From: Avisuccinivibrio sp964424565
GTDB lineage: Bacteria > Pseudomonadota > Gammaproteobacteria > Enterobacterales > Succinivibrionaceae
Assembly (NCBI GenBank): GCA_964424565.1
Contig: CAYRIZ010000073.1
Coordinates: 1-8,371 of the forward strand
DNA: 8,371 bases
Reading direction: 5' to 3'
Part shown: positions 5,958-8,371 of the stretch, piece after piece
Position numbering within the stretch: the first letter of the stretch is position 1
Layout of the letters: the number at the start of each line of letters is the position of its first letter
Made by a program: the position numbers and the translations under genes
Notes under the pieces: model-generated
Seen by the model: the letters and a program-made list of their open reading frames with translations, nothing else
Told to the model about the DNA's origin: nothing
Databases searched by the model: none

Positions 5958-6482
5958 TCAGGCTCCCACCTGACAGCTGGCCAGCACTTCCAGGGCGGCC
6001 TGATGCTTCTCCGGGGTCACGCCGGCGCAGCAGGACGGATCTATGCTGATATTCAGCTCCGGGGCCATGGCCTTTAACAGCAGAATATTGGAAATGACGC
6101 AGATATCAGTGCAGAAGCCGATAAATTCCACGCTTTCCAGCTCTCCTGCGGCATAAAGCCCGCTTAAATAGGAGGCCAGCTCCACCGACCCGAAGGTAGG
6201 CTTTTTGAAAACGCGGGCATTGCGGCCGTCCAGGGCGGAGGCCAGTTCAGGACAGAGCAGCCATCCCTCAGAGTCTTCAATGCAGTGCTCCACTGGCAGT
6301 TTTTCGCCCTCTTTGGTGGACAGGTAATCACTGCCGTGGGTGTCCATGGTCACCACTATATCCCCGGCAAAATCTCTGACCTTCTGCACCAGAGCCGGCA
6401 TGGTCTGCTGAGCTTCCTTACTGCCCAGAGCTCCGGTCACAAAGTCATTTTGTACATCGATTACAGCTAAAACCCTTTTCAT
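5958..6482 (-). CDS. Isochorismatase-family cysteine hydrolase (nicotinamidase-like)
   Basis: A 174-residue cytoplasmic hydrolase starting MKRVLAVIDVQNDFVTGALG. Residues fit the nicotinamidase catalytic triad: Asp9 in DVQNDF, Lys94 in KKPTFGSVE and Cys128 in GFCTDICV. Asp47, His49 (MDTHGSDY) and His66 (PVEHC) fit the metal site of nicotinamidases, with the same spacing as in characterised enzymes as I recall them. Hydrolysis of nicotinamide to nicotinate for NAD salvage is therefore possible, but the family also contains other amide and isochorismate hydrolases, so no symbol is given. The frame is open to a TTG at 6527; the ATG at 6482 is chosen because DVQNDF normally lies about nine residues from the start and GGGGAT is upstream. 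It stands alone on its strand, with an operator-like repeat at its promoter. Confidence 0.9.
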   Translation of the reverse strand: MKRVLAVIDVQNDFVTGALGSKEAQQTMPALVQKVRDFAGDIVVTMDTHGSDYLSTKEGEKLPVEHCIEDSEGWLLCPELASALDGRNARVFKKPTFGSVELASYLSGLYAAGELESVEFIGFCTDICVISNILLLKAMAPELNISIDPSCCAGVTPEKHQAALEVLASCQVGA

Positions 6483-6515
6483 GAAGCATCCCCGTGGAAA
6501 ATCAAAATTTGGCCC

Positions 6516-6544
6516 ATGATAGGGCAAAATCAGGCTGGCTGCAA
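6516..6544 (-). promoter_or_regulatory. Possible promoter for the isochorismatase-family gene
   Basis: On the minus strand, TTGCAG (6544-6539, 3/6 to the -35 consensus) and TATCAT (6521-6516, 5/6 to the -10 consensus) have a 17-base spacer. Transcription would start near 6509, about 27 bases before the ATG at 6482. The weak -35 would fit a regulated promoter. Confidence 0.45.
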
Positions 6545-6552
6545 TTTTGCCC
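6522..6552. promoter_or_regulatory. Operator-like inverted repeat at the hydrolase promoter
   Basis: GGGCAAAAT (6522-6530) and ATTTTGCCC (6544-6552) form a perfect 9-bp inverted repeat with a 13-base spacer. It overlaps the -35 and spacer of the proposed minus-strand promoter, a usual position for a repressor. A second, imperfect symmetry, TTTGGCCC and GGGCAAA (6508-6527), overlaps the -10. The arms resemble those at 721-753. Confidence 0.5.
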
Positions 6553-6563
6553 CCGGCCGCAGG

Positions 6564-6593
6564 GAGGATCTGCCTGTATTGGGGCAGATCCTC
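6564..6593. repeat. Perfect 11-bp inverted repeat
   Basis: GAGGATCTGCC (6564-6574) and GGCAGATCCTC (6583-6593) are exact reverse complements around an 8-base loop. No T-run follows on either strand, so it is not a typical terminator. Its place between two divergent promoters suggests a protein-binding site or, if transcribed, a stable hairpin. Confidence 0.6.
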
Positions 6594-6670
6594 AGTGAGC
6601 AGGCATGTCCCGGCCCTGGCAGACTGCAGGCATTTTTCAGATCCTGCAGGCGGCGCCGGCAGATATATAT

Positions 6671-6698
6671 TTGTAATGCCTGTGGTTTACACTAAACT
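6671..6698 (+). promoter_or_regulatory. Possible promoter for the exported protein gene
   Basis: TTGTAA (6671-6676) and TAAACT (6693-6698) are separated by 16 bases in an AT-rich patch about 90 bases before the start codon. Both boxes match the consensus at only 4 of 6 positions, so this is tentative. Confidence 0.3.
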
Positions 6699-6785
6699 AA
6701 AAGCTGCAGACCCCGGGGGATCTATAAGTGGGTTTCAGCAAGATCCCTGCAGTCAGCGCTCCCAACCTCAAAGCTCAAAGGAAAC

Positions 6786-7892
6786 ATGCTCATGCTCATG
6801 AAATCAGCTCTCAGCCCCAACACGCAGTCAGTCTGCAGTCAGGATCCGGCCGGCGGCAGCTCTTTCTCCGGACGCAGAACAGGCAGAGCCCTGCTGACCC
6901 TGGCGGCGGCAGTTTTGCTGACGGCAGTACCGCTACTGCAGCCGGCAGCGGCACAGGAGGAGGCCGGCAGTGAGATCTGTGTTACCGCAGATAGCCTGCG
7001 CCAGAGCATTGATCAGCGTCTGCAGCAGCCGGATCTCCTGGGCAGTGAAATTGCCGCCCTGTTTGACCTGCCGGCCGCACAGCGCAAGCTTATTGTCAGC
7101 CATGTCAGTACTCTGGCAGCTGATGAAAAAGTAAGAGCGGCTCTGGCCCTGGAGCTCCCCTCCGACAGCGAAAAATGCCTCAGTGCCGGGGAACAGGAGC
7201 TTTTTGAACACAAGCTCATCTCTATGCTCCTCACCCCGGGCTCCCTTACTGCGGCAGCAGGCATGCAGCGTCTGCCGGCCGGTGATTTAAAGCGCCTGAT
7301 GATCTATCACCTCACCCGGGCGGAGTTTTTGGATGATGTCAGCTGCACGGCCTTTTTAAGCGGCAGTGGCAGACTGGATCTGCAGACCGATCTGGCCGGA
7401 CTGCAGCAGTTTTTTGCCGCAGTACATCCCACAGTAATGCAGGAGTACCTAAGTCTTACTGCCGCCGCAATCACCGCCCAGGCTCATGAAACCCCGGAGG
7501 CACGTCTGCTGGACCTCAAGGATGTGGCTGCCGGTCACCTGCTCTACAGCAAAGCTCTGGAGAAATGGACTGAGCTCAATCCTGAAGCCGGGGCCAGGCT
7601 GACCCGTATTCTGCAGGCGGGAGACGATGCCGCACCGGCCGACAAATGCTATGCCGACAAGACCTTTATGATGATTATGCTCTCCCTCAAGGGAGAAACA
7701 GGCGATCTGGTACTGCTCTCCTCCCTGCAGCAGAGCACCATGCCGGACTATGTCAAAAGAGCCTTAAAGCAGCCGGTTGAGCGTCAGCGCCTGCCGCCCG
7801 GCGCCCTGCTCCTGCGGCCTGAAGAGCCGGCAGCAGAGGCCGAAACTCCGTCTGCAGATCAGCAGCCTGCAGGTCAGCCGCCGCAGGATTAA
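6786..7892 (+). CDS. Exported protein of unknown function
   Basis: A 368-residue protein not matched to any family I know. A basic patch RRTGR (30-34) precedes a hydrophobic segment at about 35-52 and then PAAAQEE, so signal peptidase I cleavage is expected near Ala56/Gln57; no lipobox is seen. The n-region is unusually long. The mature part is mostly predicted helix, with four cysteines (65, 131, 187, 288) that could form two disulfides in the periplasm. It ends in a Pro/Glu/Gln-rich tail from about 337. Start choice is unclear: in-frame ATGs occur at 6786, 6792 and 6798, and the AGGA at 6779-6782 is 3, 9 or 15 bases before them; 6792 fits the usual spacing best. The stop is 52 bases before hsdM on the same strand, without a terminator between, so co-transcription is possible. 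Confidence 0.75.
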   Translation: MLMLMKSALSPNTQSVCSQDPAGGSSFSGRRTGRALLTLAAAVLLTAVPLLQPAAAQEEAGSEICVTADSLRQSIDQRLQQPDLLGSEIAALFDLPAAQRKLIVSHVSTLAADEKVRAALALELPSDSEKCLSAGEQELFEHKLISMLLTPGSLTAAAGMQRLPAGDLKRLMIYHLTRAEFLDDVSCTAFLSGSGRLDLQTDLAGLQQFFAAVHPTVMQEYLSLTAAAITAQAHETPEARLLDLKDVAAGHLLYSKALEKWTELNPEAGARLTRILQAGDDAAPADKCYADKTFMMIMLSLKGETGDLVLLSSLQQSTMPDYVKRALKQPVERQRLPPGALLLRPEEPAAEAETPSADQQPAGQPPQD

Positions 7893-7944
7893 GCCTCCTG
7901 CTCCTCTTTAATTTTCTGTTTTCCACGATTTTGGGACGTTTTAT

Positions 7945-8371
7945 ATGGCAGAGTTCAAAATAGTAAATCAACAAGTCAGTGCCGCCGAGCTTAATGCCGC
8001 TTTGTGGGCCGCCGCCGATGAGCTGCGCCGCGTGATGTCGGCTGATGTCTACAAGGACTACCTGCTCGGGCTTATCTTCTATAAAGCTCTGTCGGACAGT
8101 ATGCTCTATGAAGTGACCGACCTGCTGGAGAACAGACGGCCGGACAGTCTGGAGGAGGCGCAGCACATTTATGAGCAGGCCATGGAGGATGCAGAGCAGT
8201 GGGCAGATCTGCAGTCCGAGCTTAATCTGATATTCGGCTGCAGCATAGAGCCGCAGTACACCTTTACTGCTTTCTGCCAGGCCATAGATCACAACAGCTT
8301 TCTGCTGCGGGATCTTCAGCAGGCCTTTCGCAATATAGAAAATGCGCAGGGGGATGCCTTTTCCGGACTGT
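7945..8371 (+). CDS. hsdM: Type I restriction-modification methyltransferase subunit HsdM, N-terminal part
   Basis: The frame opens at ATG 7945 and is still open at the window edge after 142 codons. The visible part is the HsdM N-terminal helical domain: LWAAADELR (20-28), YKDYLLGLIFYKALSD (36-51), a variable acidic stretch containing SLEEAQHIYEQAMEDAEQW, then a segment with TFTAFCQAI and LLRDLQQAFRNIE. HsdM forms the M2S methyltransferase that modifies adenines in split recognition sites and, with HsdR, the restriction complex. The SAM-binding and NPPF/NPPY catalytic motifs lie beyond the edge. The Shine-Dalgarno is weak (GGGA at 7933-7936, 8 bases before the start). The family assignment is confident; whether hsdS and hsdR follow cannot be seen. 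Confidence 0.88.
   Translation, partial: MAEFKIVNQQVSAAELNAALWAAADELRRVMSADVYKDYLLGLIFYKALSDSMLYEVTDLLENRRPDSLEEAQHIYEQAMEDAEQWADLQSELNLIFGCSIEPQYTFTAFCQAIDHNSFLLRDLQQAFRNIENAQGDAFSGL

Larger units (their letters stand above)
6483..6785. other. Divergent intergenic region, hydrolase / exported protein
   Basis: These 303 bases hold no supported gene. They contain a minus-strand promoter with an overlapping inverted repeat (6516-6552), an 11-bp perfect inverted repeat (6564-6593), a weaker stem CTGCAGG/CCTGCAG (6624-6649), a possible plus-strand promoter (6671-6698) and four copies of CTGCAG. The short plus-strand frames here show no domain and no start signal. Confidence 0.5.

Noticed and set aside
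5586..6077. Plus-strand frame of 163 codons
   Set aside because: No recognisable domain, no ribosome binding site, and it overlaps the end of the well-supported hydrolase gene on the other strand.
6483..6527. Upstream TTG start for the isochorismatase-family gene
   Set aside because: It would add 15 residues before the family's normal start and would begin inside the promoter repeat.
7753..8292. Minus-strand frame of 179 codons at the right end
   Set aside because: Antisense to the exported protein gene and hsdM, and hsdM has clear family motifs on the plus strand.
1..8371. CRISPR array, tRNA, rRNA or insertion sequence
   Set aside because: No regularly spaced direct repeats, tRNA-like folds, rRNA stretches, transposase frames or flanking terminal repeats were seen.

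Overview
The window looks like the chromosome of a gammaproteobacterium. Its centre holds accD-folC-dedD on the minus strand, the gene order found upstream of cvpA-purF in Escherichia coli and relatives, and FolC and the AccD zinc finger align well with the E. coli proteins from memory. Base composition is moderately GC-rich. A gut Succinivibrionaceae-type organism is a guess only. The hexamer CTGCAG is strikingly common (about three dozen copies by eye).

Left part (1-2137), accessory: three intact HicB-family antitoxin-like genes (212-655 minus, 1105-1497 plus, 1629-2069 plus) and a short broken HicB-like remnant (32-142 minus). No HicA toxin gene is recognisable beside any of them. Genes 1 and 3 have a HicB-like N-terminal half and an HTH-like C-terminal half; gene 2 has a ribbon-helix-helix-like C-terminus. 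The gene 1 promoter carries an operator-like inverted repeat over the predicted start of transcription, and gene 3 is preceded by clustered palindromes, so autoregulation is plausible.

Centre (2138-5307), housekeeping: accD (acetyl-CoA carboxylase carboxyltransferase beta subunit), folC (dihydrofolate/folylpolyglutamate synthase) and dedD (SPOR-domain division protein) lie 20-25 bases apart and read as one operon. The expected cvpA-purF do not follow; a convergent hicB-like gene sits there instead.

Right part (5308-8371): a 650-base gene-free stretch rich in palindromes upstream of accD; a nicotinamidase/isochorismatase-family hydrolase (minus) with its catalytic triad and metal ligands visible; a 303-base divergent region with two inverted repeats; an exported protein of unknown function (6786-7892 plus); and the first 142 codons of a type I restriction-modification methyltransferase subunit, hsdM, running off the right edge. 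The conserved operon is thus bordered by defence- or toxin-antitoxin-related genes on both sides. Nothing here proves a new system. The best leads are the run of solitary HicB-like regulators, the similar operator-like repeats at two promoters, and the unknown exported protein next to hsdM.
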